Positions 17,627-26,598 of a stretch of DNA of 64,000 nt are shown one piece after another (position 1 is the stretch's first letter; each line of letters begins with the position of its first letter). Source of the DNA: Leifsonia soli (lineage in GTDB: Bacteria > Actinomycetota > Actinomycetes > Actinomycetales > Microbacteriaceae); NCBI RefSeq assembly GCF_013408745.1, contig NZ_JACCBJ010000001.1, positions 124,001-188,000 on the forward strand. Direction: 5' to 3'. A program made the position numbers and the translations under genes. The notes beneath the pieces were generated by a model, which did not search any database, was not told the origin of the DNA, and saw only the letters and a list, made by a program, of their open reading frames with translations.

Positions 17627-18895
17627 ATGACGGGTACAGGTGTAACGGTGGCAGAGAGGACGAAACAGACGACGGGCGGCCGTTTGGCGGCGCTGGACGG
17701 TCTGCGCGGCATCGCCGCTGTGGTCGTCCTGCTCCATCACGCCATGTACACGAACCCGGATTTCCCGGGCGCACCCGGCACGGGGTCGGCTCCGACGGGC
17801 TCCGCGATGTGGTGGATCAGCTACACCCCGCTGAAGCTCGCGACGGCCGGGGTGGAGTCGGTCGTCGTCTTCTTCGTGCTCTCCGGACTCGTCGTCACGC
17901 TCCCGGTGATCCGCAAGCGCGGCTTCGACTGGGTCGCCTACTTCCCCCGGCGCGCCGTGCGGCTCCTGGTGCCGGTGATGGCATCCGTCGTGCTGGCCGC
18001 GGTCTGGGTGATGGCCATCCCGCAGGTGTCGACGCAGCCGAAGGGCACCTGGCTGAGCAACTCCTCCACGCCGAGCTTCAGCTGGGAGTACATCGTCAAG
18101 GCCTGGGACCTCCTCGGCGGAGACGGGCAGATCAACAATCCGCTGTGGTCGCTCCGCTGGGAGCTGCTGTTCTCGCTCGCCCTGCCGATCTTCGCGGTCG
18201 CGGCGCTCGCCGTGCGGAAGTGGTGGATGGGCGGCCTCGCCGCCGCGTGCGCACTCACCTACCTCGGTGTGCACGCCGACTCCGGTGCGCTGCAATACCT
18301 CCCGGCGTTCTTCGTCGGCGCCGTCATCGCGGTCCGCCTGGAGGCGGTGCGCAACGTCGCCGACCGCATCAACACCCACTGGTACCGGCACCCGCTCTGG
18401 GCAGGCCTGACGGTGGCCAGCCTCCTGCTGCTCATCGCACCGTGGCTGGTCGGACCGAACGTGGGCGAGATCCCCGAGCTGGAGCCTGCGCTGAAGGGTC
18501 TGGTGCCGCTCGCCGCCGCCGGTCTCGTGGTGGCCGCACTCGGCTGGAAGCCGTTGCGCGCCGTGCTCGACACGCGCCCCGTGCAGTTCACCGGGACGAT
18601 CTCGTTCAGCCTGTACCTCGTCCACGTGCCGATCCTCATCTTCAGCACCTACCTGTTCGCGGACGAGCCCTGGTACGTGCCGCTGCTGTTCGGCATTCCC
18701 GTGGCCGTCCTGGTCGCGGTCGGCTTCACCTGGCTGATCGAGAAGCGGAGCCACGGCTGGTCGAAGGCCGTCGGGAACTGGGCATCCGAGCGCTACCGCA
18801 CGTGGTTCGGTCGCGACGGCGAGGAGGAGTCGCGGAACTCCGGTGCACGGACCGACGATCGGACTCCGCAGGCGGCGGGTCAGAGGTCGGCGTGA
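17627..18895 (+). CDS. Acyltransferase family 3 membrane protein
   Basis: A 422-residue integral membrane O-acyltransferase with about ten helices. The N-terminal signature LAALDGLRGIAAVVVLLHHA contains the family His and Arg, and FFVLSGLVVTLP follows. Such enzymes add acetyl or other acyl groups to surface glycans. The last 40 residues form a charged cytoplasmic tail. The start could be ATG 17627 (TACCGT nine bases upstream) or GTG 17648. It opens the polysaccharide locus and its 3' end overlaps the convergent glycosyltransferase gene by 16 bases. Confidence 0.85.
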   Translation: MTGTGVTVAERTKQTTGGRLAALDGLRGIAAVVVLLHHAMYTNPDFPGAPGTGSAPTGSAMWWISYTPLKLATAGVESVVVFFVLSGLVVTLPVIRKRGFDWVAYFPRRAVRLLVPVMASVVLAAVWVMAIPQVSTQPKGTWLSNSSTPSFSWEYIVKAWDLLGGDGQINNPLWSLRWELLFSLALPIFAVAALAVRKWWMGGLAAACALTYLGVHADSGALQYLPAFFVGAVIAVRLEAVRNVADRINTHWYRHPLWAGLTVASLLLLIAPWLVGPNVGEIPELEPALKGLVPLAAAGLVVAALGWKPLRAVLDTRPVQFTGTISFSLYLVHVPILIFSTYLFADEPWYVPLLFGIPVAVLVAVGFTWLIEKRSHGWSKAVGNWASERYRTWFGRDGEEESRNSGARTDDRTPQAAGQRSA

Positions 18896-20028
18896 AGCTG
18901 CCAGACGCGCTCGGCGGAGTCCCGCCAGCTGAACGCCCGTGCCCGGTCGGAGGCCAGCACGCCGAGGCGCGCCCTCAGCTCGGCATCTGACAGGACCCGG
19001 CCGATGGCCGCCGCGAGGCGCTCGGCATACGGCTCGTCGTCCTCACCCGGAGCCGGGCGCTCGACCACGACGCCAGCGCCCGCGGCGACCTCGACGAGGG
19101 CGGCGTCGTCCGAGTGGAGGACGGGCAGCCCGAACTTGAACGCTTCGACGATGGGCAGACCGAAACCCTCGGCGACGCTCGGGTAGACGAACAGGGTGGC
19201 CCGGTCGAGCGCGACGGCGAGGTCGCCGTCGTCGAGGCGGCCGAGCGGGCGCACGCGGTCTTCCGGCAGCCCGGCAGCGGCGGCGACACCGGTCGCCGAG
19301 CGCTCGCCGACGCGGTCGGGACCGGCGATCAGCAGCGGGATGCCCTGCGCCTCGGGGCGCGCGACGGCGCGGATCAGCGGGGCGATGCCCTTGCGCGGCT
19401 CCACCGTTCCGAGCGTGAACGCGTACCGCTCGGGAAGCCCGAGCCGCTCCGCGCGCTCGTCGGCGTCCGGAGGCAGCCGCAGGGCGGTCGCGGGCGCTCC
19501 GCCGATGACCCGGATTCGGTCGCCGAAATCGATGAGGTCGCCGAGCCGGTCCGCGACGGCGTGGGTCGGGACGACGATGGCGTCCGCGTGCTTCCTCGCC
19601 CGCTTCGCCATCGCCTTGGTCCACAGGGCTGCGGCGGATCCGAGGGCCTCGGGATGCGTCCAGGCCAGGGTGTCGTGGATCGTCACCGCGATCTGCTGCG
19701 GGGTGTCGAGCTGCCCGTGCTTGCGCAGCGGCGCGAGGAGGGTGGGGGCGTGCAGCATCCCCGGGTGCCCGCCGACCGCGAGCCCCGACTGCCAGGCCAG
19801 GGCGAGCTCCCGCCGCGCGAGGGGCAGGCGGGTGACCGCCGCGACGCCCGGCAGGCGGTCCCGGACCGCCTGCAGCTGCTCGTCGCCGATGTTCGACACG
19901 ACGGCCTCGACGTCGCAGTCCCGCGGCGCCGTGGCGATGAGCTGACGGGTGAGCTCCTCCGTGTAGCGGCGCGCGCCACCGGGCTCGTCTCCGACGAGCT
20001 CGTCGACGATCACCCGGAGTGTGGTCAT
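18880..20028 (-). CDS. Glycosyltransferase family 4 (GT-B, group 1)
   Basis: A 382-residue cytoplasmic glycosyltransferase with a two-domain GT-B layout. The donor-binding half has FTLGTVEPRKGIAPLIRA and the retaining EX7E motif in PSVAEGFGLPIVEAF. The segment VTIHDTLAWTHPEALG resembles mannosyl- and rhamnosyltransferases of group 1. It is the last gene of the rmlB-rmlD unit, and its ATG overlaps the rmlD stop codon by four bases. A role in wall rhamnan synthesis using dTDP-rhamnose is likely but unproven. Confidence 0.88.
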   Translation of the reverse strand: MTTLRVIVDELVGDEPGGARRYTEELTRQLIATAPRDCDVEAVVSNIGDEQLQAVRDRLPGVAAVTRLPLARRELALAWQSGLAVGGHPGMLHAPTLLAPLRKHGQLDTPQQIAVTIHDTLAWTHPEALGSAAALWTKAMAKRARKHADAIVVPTHAVADRLGDLIDFGDRIRVIGGAPATALRLPPDADERAERLGLPERYAFTLGTVEPRKGIAPLIRAVARPEAQGIPLLIAGPDRVGERSATGVAAAAGLPEDRVRPLGRLDDGDLAVALDRATLFVYPSVAEGFGLPIVEAFKFGLPVLHSDDAALVEVAAGAGVVVERPAPGEDDEPYAERLAAAIGRVLSDAELRARLGVLASDRARAFSWRDSAERVWQLHADL

Positions 20029-20873
20029 CCGGCGAAGAGTCCGTCCGCCGTCGCCGCCGCGAGGGCGTCCTGCCACGGCCGCATGGGGGAGAGACCTGCT
20101 CGCGCCCAGCCGTCATGGCCGAGCACGGAGTACGACGGGCGCGGTGCCGGCCGAACGAAGGTCGAGCTGTCGGTGGGCTTCACCCGCTCGGGATCGAGGC
20201 CGGCCTGCGCGAAGATCGCGCGGGCGAACCCGTACCAGCTGGTCTGGCCGGAGTTGGTGCCGTGGTACACCCCCGCCGGGGCGTCGCTGTCGAGCAGGGC
20301 GACGATCTGCGCGGCCAGGTCGCCCGTCCAGGTGGGCTGGCCGAACTGGTCGTCCACGACGCTCACGGTCTCGTGGCTGCCCGCGAGCTTCACCATGGTC
20401 TTCGCGAAGTTCGCCCCGCCTGCGCCGTAGAGCCACGCGGTCCGGACGACGAACGTGCCATCGGGATGCGCGGCCAGCGCCAGCTCCTCACCGGCGGCCT
20501 TGGTACGGCCGTAGGCGTTGATCGGGTCGCGGGGGGTGTCCTCCGCGTACGGCGCCGTCGCGTGCCCGTCGAAGACGTAGTCCGTCGAGACGGTGACGAA
20601 TCGCGCTCCGCCGCGCCCAGCGGCGATCGCCAGGTTCTCGGTGCCCAGCGCGTTGATGGCGTAGGCGTCGTCCTCGTGCGTCTCCGCGTCGTCCACCTTC
20701 GTGTAGGCCGAGGCGTTGACGATCACGTCGTGACCGGCGGCCGCGGCGAGCACGGCGCCCCGGTCGGTGACGTCGAGGTCGGCACGCGAGAGCGCCGTGA
20801 CCTCGCGGCCGGCCAGCGCCTTCTGCAGGTCCTGGCCCAGCATCCCGGCCGCACCGGCGATGAGGATGGACAT
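20025..20873 (-). CDS. rmlD: dTDP-4-dehydrorhamnose reductase
   Basis: A 282-residue short-chain dehydrogenase that performs the last step of dTDP-L-rhamnose synthesis, reducing dTDP-4-keto-L-rhamnose with NAD(P)H. Seen are the nucleotide-binding GAAGMLGQDL, VNASAYTKVDDAE, STDYVFDG and the catalytic YGRTK. The start overlaps the rmlB stop by one base (TGATG). Only the rmlD function is present here, unlike actinobacterial fusions with rmlC. Confidence 0.94.
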   Translation of the reverse strand: MSILIAGAAGMLGQDLQKALAGREVTALSRADLDVTDRGAVLAAAAGHDVIVNASAYTKVDDAETHEDDAYAINALGTENLAIAAGRGGARFVTVSTDYVFDGHATAPYAEDTPRDPINAYGRTKAAGEELALAAHPDGTFVVRTAWLYGAGGANFAKTMVKLAGSHETVSVVDDQFGQPTWTGDLAAQIVALLDSDAPAGVYHGTNSGQTSWYGFARAIFAQAGLDPERVKPTDSSTFVRPAPRPSYSVLGHDGWARAGLSPMRPWQDALAAATADGLFAG

Positions 20874-21862
20874 CAGTTGTCGAGTGCCGCGCGGGCCTTC
20901 AGGGGCTCCCACCAGGCCCGGTTGTCGCGGTACCACTGGACGACGTCGGCGAGGCCCTGCTGGAACGGCACCAGAGGCTCGTAGCCGAGCTCGGAGCGGA
21001 TCTTGGAGATGTCGACCGAGTAGCGCAGGTCGTGGCCGAGGCGGTCGGCGACGCGGTCGACGTACGACCAGTCCTTGCCGGTCGCGTCGAGCAGCAGCTG
21101 GGTCAGCTCCTTGTTGGTGAGCTCCGTTCCGCCGCCGATGTTGTAGATCTCGCCGGCGCGGCCGTTCACGAGCACCATCGCGATGCCGCGGGTGTGGTCG
21201 TCGACGTGCAGCCAGTCGCGGATGTTGTTGCCCTCGCCGTAGAGCGGGACGTGCTTGTCGTCGATCAGGTTCGTCACGAACAGCGGGATGACCTTCTCGG
21301 GGAAGTGGTACGGCCCGTAGTTGTTCGAGCAGCGCGTGATCGACAGGTTGAGCCCGTGCGTGCGGAAGTAGCTGCGCGCGAGAAGGTCGCTGCCGGCCTT
21401 CGACGCCGAGTACGGCGAGTTCGGCTCGAGCGGGCGGTCCTCCGCCCAGGAGCCCTCGGCGATCGAACCGTAGACCTCGTCGGTCGAGACGTGCACGAAG
21501 CGCTTCAGGTTGTTCCGCAGCGCCGCGTCGAGCAGCTGCTGGGTGCCGAGCACGTTGGTCTCGACGAAGATCGAGGCGTCGCGCACCGAACGGTCGACGT
21601 GCGACTCGGCCGCGAAGTGGACGACGGCATCCACCGTGGGGAAGAGCTCGTCGAGCAGCCCGCCGTCGCGGATGTCGCCCTTAACGAACGTGTAGCGCGG
21701 AGAGTCGGCGACCGGCGCCAGGTTGGCCAGGTTGCCGGAATAGGTCAGCGCGTCGAGCACGACGACCTCGGCGCCCTCGAGGCCGGGGTAGGCGTCCTGC
21801 AGCGTGCGGCGGACGAAGTTGGAGCCGATGAAACCGGCCCCGCCAGTGACGAGAATCTTCAT
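20873..21862 (-). CDS. rmlB: dTDP-glucose 4,6-dehydratase
   Basis: A 329-residue extended-SDR enzyme that converts dTDP-glucose to dTDP-4-keto-6-deoxyglucose. Motifs include GGAGFIGSNFVR, HFAAESHVDRSV, STDEVYGSI, the catalytic YSASKAGSDLL and TRCSNNYGPYHFPEK. It heads the minus-strand unit rmlB-rmlD-glycosyltransferase. Its predicted -10, TAGACT on the minus strand (21907-21902), is a mirror image of the rmlC -10, giving a leader of about 33 bases. Confidence 0.96.
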   Translation of the reverse strand: MKILVTGGAGFIGSNFVRRTLQDAYPGLEGAEVVVLDALTYSGNLANLAPVADSPRYTFVKGDIRDGGLLDELFPTVDAVVHFAAESHVDRSVRDASIFVETNVLGTQQLLDAALRNNLKRFVHVSTDEVYGSIAEGSWAEDRPLEPNSPYSASKAGSDLLARSYFRTHGLNLSITRCSNNYGPYHFPEKVIPLFVTNLIDDKHVPLYGEGNNIRDWLHVDDHTRGIAMVLVNGRAGEIYNIGGGTELTNKELTQLLLDATGKDWSYVDRVADRLGHDLRYSVDISKIRSELGYEPLVPFQQGLADVVQWYRDNRAWWEPLKARAALDN

Positions 21863-21900
21863 AGGGAGTCCAGGCTCTTTTCTGTCGGGAAACCGCCTGA

Positions 21901-21929
21901 GAGTCTACAGGTCACAGATTGGTAGACTC
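21901..21929. promoter_or_regulatory. Palindromic divergent promoter rmlB / rmlC
   Basis: GAGTCTAC (21901-21908) and GTAGACTC (21922-21929) form a perfect inverted repeat with a 13-base centre. Each arm contains a TAGACT -10 hexamer reading outward. The plus copy (21923-21928) has a TG one base upstream, an extended -10, and stands six bases before the rmlC GTG at 21935. Neither side has a clear -35. One protein bound at the centre could control both directions. Confidence 0.65.
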
Positions 21930-21934
21930 CCGTG

Positions 21935-22540
21935 GTGCAGATCCGCGAGCTCTCGATCCCCGACACCTATGAGATCACCCCTCGGCAACACCAGGACGAC
22001 CGGGGCCTGTTCTTCGAGTTCTACCGGTTCGACCGGCTCGAGGAGGTCGTCGGCCACTCGCTCGATCTCAAGCAGGCCAACACCTCGGTGTCGCGCAAGG
22101 GCTCCGTTCGCGGCATCCACTTCGCCGACATCCCGCCGAGCCAGGCCAAGTACGTGACGGCTCCGCACGGCGCCGTCCTCGACTTCGTGGTCGACATCCG
22201 GGTCGGCTCGCCGACGTTCGGCCAGTGGGACTCCGTCCTCCTCGACGACACGGACCGCCGGGCGATCTACGTCGCCGAGGGCGTCGGGCACTGCTTCGTG
22301 GCCTTGACCGACGGCGCGACCGTCAGCTACCTCGTGACCGACGTGTACAACCCGACGCGGGAGCACGGGATCAATCCCCTCGACGAGCAGATCGCCCTCG
22401 AGTTCCCCGTCCCGGCCGACGAGCTCCTGCTCTCGCCGAAGGACACGGATGCGCCGGGCCTCGCCGAGGCCGCCGAGAGCGGTCTGCTCCCCAGCTGGGA
22501 CGCGGCGCGAGCCTTCTACGCGTCCCTCGACAACAAGTAA
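21935..22540 (+). CDS. rmlC: dTDP-4-dehydrorhamnose 3,5-epimerase
   Basis: A 201-residue cupin epimerase of the rhamnose pathway. The core has RGIHFADIPPSQAKYV with the catalytic His, VVDIRVGSPTFGQW, VGHCFVALTDGATVSYLVTD and YNPTREHGINPLD. The GTG at 21932 is also open. The GTG at 21935 stands six bases after TAGACT, as expected for a leaderless transcript. The gene is followed 15 bases later by rmlA. Confidence 0.94.
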   Translation: MQIRELSIPDTYEITPRQHQDDRGLFFEFYRFDRLEEVVGHSLDLKQANTSVSRKGSVRGIHFADIPPSQAKYVTAPHGAVLDFVVDIRVGSPTFGQWDSVLLDDTDRRAIYVAEGVGHCFVALTDGATVSYLVTDVYNPTREHGINPLDEQIALEFPVPADELLLSPKDTDAPGLAEAAESGLLPSWDAARAFYASLDNK

Positions 22541-22555
22541 GGAATCGTTCCACAC

Positions 22556-23419
22556 ATGCGCGGAATCATCCTGGCCGGCGGATCCGGCACCCGGCTGTGG
22601 CCCATCACAAAGGGCATCTCGAAGCAGCTGATGCCGATCTACGACAAGCCGATGGTCTACTACCCGCTGTCCACGCTCATGATGGCAGGGATCAACGAGA
22701 TCCTGATCATCACGACGCCGGAGTACAACGAGCAGTTCCGCGCCCTCTTCGGCGACGGCTCGCAGCTCGGCATCCGGATCGAGTACGCGGTGCAGCCCTC
22801 GCCCGACGGTCTCGCGCAGGCCTTCATCATCGGCGAGGAGTTCATCGGCGACGAGTCCGTGGCCCTCGTGCTCGGCGACAACATCTTCCACGGCACCGGC
22901 CTCGGCTCGGCGCTGCACAACCACACAGAGGTCGACGGAGCGGTGATCTTCGCGTACCAGGTGAGCGACCCGAAGGCGTACGGAGTCGTGGAGTTCGACG
23001 ACGACTTCAAAGCGATCTCCATCGAGGAGAAGCCGGCGCAGCCGAAGAGCACGTATGCCGTTCCCGGCCTCTACTTCTACGACAATTCGGTCGTGGAGAT
23101 CGCCAAGACGATCGAGCCGAGCGCGCGCGGCGAGCTGGAGATCTCGACTGTGAACGAGCGCTATCTGCAGGCGGGCAAGCTGCAGGTGCAGGTACTCGAC
23201 CGCGGCACCGCGTGGCTCGACACCGGCACATTCGAGTCGATGATGCAGGCCTCGGAGTACGTGCGCGTGATCGAGGACCGCCAGGGTTTCAAGGTCGGCT
23301 GCATCGAGGAGATCGCCTGGCGCGCCGGTTGGATCGATGACGCGGCGCTCGCCGAGCTGGCGGCTCCGCTCGTCAAGAGCGGCTACGGCCGGTACCTGAT
23401 GCGCCTCGTCGAGGGGTGA
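22556..23419 (+). CDS. rmlA: Glucose-1-phosphate thymidylyltransferase
   Basis: A 287-residue nucleotidyltransferase that starts the rhamnose pathway by making dTDP-glucose. It shows the signature [28 protein letters not shown] with the metal-binding Asp, EKPAQPKS and [10 protein letters not shown]. An AAGGAA site precedes the ATG. It ends 10 bases from the convergent glycosyltransferase gene. Confidence 0.96.
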   Translation: MRGIILAGGSGTRLWPITKGISKQLMPIYDKPMVYYPLSTLMMAGINEILIITTPEYNEQFRALFGDGSQLGIRIEYAVQPSPDGLAQAFIIGEEFIGDESVALVLGDNIFHGTGLGSALHNHTEVDGAVIFAYQVSDPKAYGVVEFDDDFKAISIEEKPAQPKSTYAVPGLYFYDNSVVEIAKTIEPSARGELEISTVNERYLQAGKLQVQVLDRGTAWLDTGTFESMMQASEYVRVIEDRQGFKVGCIEEIAWRAGWIDDAALAELAAPLVKSGYGRYLMRLVEG

Positions 23420-23429
23420 GCGCGCGGGG

Positions 23430-24284
23430 CTAGGGTCGCCGGGTCAGCAGCCAGGCGCGCGCCGCGAGGGCGGCGCGAAGCACGGCGCGCACCGGCGCGA
23501 GCAGCGGCCCGCGGTACTTGTTCGCGAGGAAGCGGTACGCGCTCGCGTGGTGCACGCGCACCATCCGGCGCGACTCCGCTTGCGTCGACAGGCCGCCAAC
23601 GTGCACGACCGACGCGGCAGGCTCGTAGCGGTTGCGGAACCCGGCGCGGCCGACCCGGTAGCCGAGGTCGACATCCTCGAAGTACATGAAGTACCCCTCG
23701 TCGAACCCGCCGAGCTCCTCGAAGACCGACCGGCGCACGAGCAAGCACGCGCCGGACAGCCAGCCGACATCGCGAGCGCTCACCTGGTTCTCGGAGCGGT
23801 AGGCCTTCGTCCAGGGGTTGGCCGGCCAGACGCGGACGAACAGGGCGTGCCCGATGCCGGTGCGCAGCGACGGGATGCGGCGGGCGGACGGGTAGAGCGT
23901 CCCGTCCTCATTCAGGATGCGCGGTCCGACCGCGCCGATGGTGGGATCGGCGTCGAGCCGTTCGCGGAGTGTGTCGAGAGCGTCCTCGCCGACCAGGACG
24001 TCCGGATTGCAGATCAGCACCGCGTCGACCGAGGCAGAGAGAGAGGCCACGGCACGATTCACGGCACCGCCGTAGCCGAGGTTGTCAGAGAGCGGCAGCA
24101 CCTGCGCTCCGTGTGCATCGGCTATTCGCTGGGTCTCGGCCGTGTCGCCCGACGCGTTGTCCGCGATCACGACCCGGACGCCGGCGCGGATCTCATTGTC
24201 GAGCGAGGACAGGAAGGAGTCGAGCTGCCCGCTGGAGTTGTAGCTGACGGTCACGACGGCCGTCGCCTCAACTGATCGGAGCAC
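23430..24284 (-). CDS. GT2 glycosyltransferase, probable rhamnosyltransferase
   Basis: A 284-residue GT-A enzyme of the WbbL type. Features are TVSYNSSGQL, the donor-binding IADNASGDT, the DxD-like ICNPDVLV, GWLSGACLLVRR and GGFDEGYFMYFEDVDLGYR. It probably transfers rhamnose to a lipid carrier-linked acceptor, in keeping with the rml genes alongside. Starts at 24302 (ATG), 24287 (ATG) and 24284 (GTG) are in frame. TACGCT (24296-24291) is six bases before 24284, which favours a leaderless GTG start. Confidence 0.87.
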   Translation of the reverse strand: MLRSVEATAVVTVSYNSSGQLDSFLSSLDNEIRAGVRVVIADNASGDTAETQRIADAHGAQVLPLSDNLGYGGAVNRAVASLSASVDAVLICNPDVLVGEDALDTLRERLDADPTIGAVGPRILNEDGTLYPSARRIPSLRTGIGHALFVRVWPANPWTKAYRSENQVSARDVGWLSGACLLVRRSVFEELGGFDEGYFMYFEDVDLGYRVGRAGFRNRYEPAASVVHVGGLSTQAESRRMVRVHHASAYRFLANKYRGPLLAPVRAVLRAALAARAWLLTRRP

Positions 24285-24398
24285 CATGACAGCGTACTTC
24301 ATGACCCCTGAGCGATGCTCCCAAGCGGGTATGGGAAGATTACGGACGGCAGCGACCAGTAGCAGTGATGTAGGGCGAAACTCAGGAAGACGAACGAC

Positions 24399-25682
24399 GT
24401 GGCATCTGTAGGCAAACTCTTCACACGCGCGGTCGAGCGGGGGCCCCGTGTCATCGTCCGAAAGGCCCGGACCGGCTCGCTGATGCTCAAGAACCACGGT
24501 CTTCGGGCGACTCTCGGCTACCTCCGCGGCAAGGTCAATGCGGTCACCGGCAGCCAGAAGCCTCGCCTGCTCGTCGACCTCCGCGATGCCGCGGCCGTCG
24601 ACTGGACCGAGCTGCCCGGCCGTATCACCGATCCCGTCACCGTCGTCGATCGCCCTTCGCGAATCGCGTGGATCATGTCTCCCCCGGGCAAGGAGAGCGG
24701 CGGACACCAGAATCTCTTCCGCTTCATCAAGTTCGCGGAGGAGGCGGGTCACCGCTGCGATGTTTACCTGTACCACGCGGGAGAAGTCGCGGTCGATCTC
24801 CAGGTCGTCCGCGGGATGCTGGAGTCCTCCGAGGCGTACCCGCATCTCGAGGGTGAGATCCGGGTCTGGGACCGGACCACCGGCGTGGCCGACGGCACCG
24901 ACGCGATCTTCGCCACCGGCTGGGAGACGGCGTACCCTGCCTTTCTCGACCCGGGCAACGCCCGCCGGTTCTACTTCGTACAGGATTACGAGCCTCTCTT
25001 CTACCCGCTGGGCTCCGAAGCTCTCCTCGCCGAGAACACCTATCGCTTCGGTTTCCACGGGATCACCGCGGGCGGCTGGCTGGCCCACAAGCTCAGCAGC
25101 GAGTTCGGCATGAAGGCCGACTCCTTTGACTTCTCCGTGGACCGCAGCCTGTACCGGTTCGAGAACACCGATCGGCGCAACGAGATCTTCTTCTATGCCC
25201 GCCCGGTGACCCCGCGCCGTGCGTTCGAGTTCGGTCTGGTCGCCCTAGAGGACTTCGCCCGGATGCGCCCGGACGTGACGATCAACCTAGCCGGCTGGGA
25301 CGTCTCCAACTGGGAGATCCCGTTCGATTACACCAACCTCTCGAGCCTGCAGCTGAGCGAGCTCAACGCGGTGTACAACCGTTGCGCGGCCGGTCTCGTC
25401 CTTTCGTTGTCCAACATGTCGCTGCTTCCGCTCGAACTGCTCGCGAGCGGTGTGGTGCCGGTCGTCAACGACGGACCCAACAACCGGATGGTGTCCGACA
25501 ACCCCTTCATCGAGTACGTCCCCGCATCTCCCGTCGCGATCGCCCGCAAGCTCGCCGAGGTGATCGACCGTCCGGATGCGCCGGAACACGCCCGCCGCAT
25601 CTCCCAGTCGGTGGCCGGTACCACGTGGGCAGACTCCGGGAAGACGTTCGTGACCGCGTTCGAGAGGGCGATGCGTGGATAG
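24399..25682 (+). CDS. Glycosyltransferase, WsaF-like rhamnosyltransferase family
   Basis: A 427-residue protein resembling the rhamnosyltransferase WsaF group, a GT-B fold whose C-terminal half binds the nucleotide sugar. Seen are SGGHQNLFRFIKFAEEAGH in the middle, the aromatic FYFVQDYEPLFYPLG, and the C-terminal LSLSNMSLLPLELLASGVVPVV. The first 95 residues have no clear match. The GTG follows AGGAAG. The next gene overlaps the end by eight bases, giving the coupled chain of three genes up to 27577. Confidence 0.75.
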   Translation: MASVGKLFTRAVERGPRVIVRKARTGSLMLKNHGLRATLGYLRGKVNAVTGSQKPRLLVDLRDAAAVDWTELPGRITDPVTVVDRPSRIAWIMSPPGKESGGHQNLFRFIKFAEEAGHRCDVYLYHAGEVAVDLQVVRGMLESSEAYPHLEGEIRVWDRTTGVADGTDAIFATGWETAYPAFLDPGNARRFYFVQDYEPLFYPLGSEALLAENTYRFGFHGITAGGWLAHKLSSEFGMKADSFDFSVDRSLYRFENTDRRNEIFFYARPVTPRRAFEFGLVALEDFARMRPDVTINLAGWDVSNWEIPFDYTNLSSLQLSELNAVYNRCAAGLVLSLSNMSLLPLELLASGVVPVVNDGPNNRMVSDNPFIEYVPASPVAIARKLAEVIDRPDAPEHARRISQSVAGTTWADSGKTFVTAFERAMRG

Positions 25683-26598
25683 GGCAGCTGTCATCGGGGC
25701 CAACGGGTTCCTCGGCTCCCACCTCGTCGACGCGCTCGCGCGCGAGGGCTTCGACGTGACCGCGTTCGATCGCTTCTCGGCGCGGCCATCGTTCCAGGCG
25801 GTCGCCCGCACGGTGACGGGGGACTTCCTCAGCCGTTCGGATCTGGAGGAGGCGGTGACCGGGCAGCGCTACGTCTTCCACTTCCTCTCCACGACGACTC
25901 CCGCAACCGCTGCCGGCGATCCCACGCTCGACATCCGCACGAACGTCGCACAGACGGTGGAACTGCTGGAGAGCTGCGTGAACGCAGGTGTCGAGCGCGT
26001 CTTCTACGCGTCGACCGGCGGTGCGATCTACGGCGATCAGGGCAAGCCGGAGTACTCCGAGGCCGACCGTGCCCTTCCCGTTTCGCCCTACGGCATCGGC
26101 AAGCTCACCATCGAGCACTACCTGGAGTACTTCCGCCTGTCCCACGGGCTCGACTACACCATCCTGCGCATCTCGAACCCCTATGGGACCAGGCAGCACG
26201 CGAACCGCAAGCAGGGGATCATCCCGATCGCGCTGCGTCGTATCGCCAACGGTGAGCCGGTGGTCCAGCTCGGCGACGGGAGCATGGTCCGCGACTACAT
26301 CTACGTCGAAGACCTGGTACGGATGATCCTCCCGTTGATCGGCAGGCCCTCCCGTCATCGGCTCTACAACATGGGCAGCGGGCACGGCTCGACGGTCAGC
26401 GAGATCCTGTCCACCCTCCGCGAGGTCACCGGTGTGGACTTTGCTGTGGAGGTGCGCCCCAGCCCGCCGACCTTCGTTCAGCGGGTCGTGCTCGACACTG
26501 CAAGGTACAACGACGAGTTCGGTCCGCTGGAGCGCCCTCTGGGGTTGCACGCAGGGATCGCGCGCACCTATGAAGAGATCAGGAGCCAGCGTGTCTGA
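25675..26598 (+). CDS. NAD-dependent sugar-nucleotide epimerase/dehydratase
   Basis: A 307-residue extended SDR. It has the NAD motif GANGFLGSHLVD, STGGAIYGD, the catalytic YGIGK pair, and RISNPYGTRQHANRKQGII, as in UDP-glucose/GlcNAc 4-epimerases. The substrate is not clear. It starts at a GTG inside the end of the preceding glycosyltransferase gene and overlaps the next one by eight bases, so it supplies or modifies a sugar for this gene group. Confidence 0.85.
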   Translation: MDRAAVIGANGFLGSHLVDALAREGFDVTAFDRFSARPSFQAVARTVTGDFLSRSDLEEAVTGQRYVFHFLSTTTPATAAGDPTLDIRTNVAQTVELLESCVNAGVERVFYASTGGAIYGDQGKPEYSEADRALPVSPYGIGKLTIEHYLEYFRLSHGLDYTILRISNPYGTRQHANRKQGIIPIALRRIANGEPVVQLGDGSMVRDYIYVEDLVRMILPLIGRPSRHRLYNMGSGHGSTVSEILSTLREVTGVDFAVEVRPSPPTFVQRVVLDTARYNDEFGPLERPLGLHAGIARTYEEIRSQRV

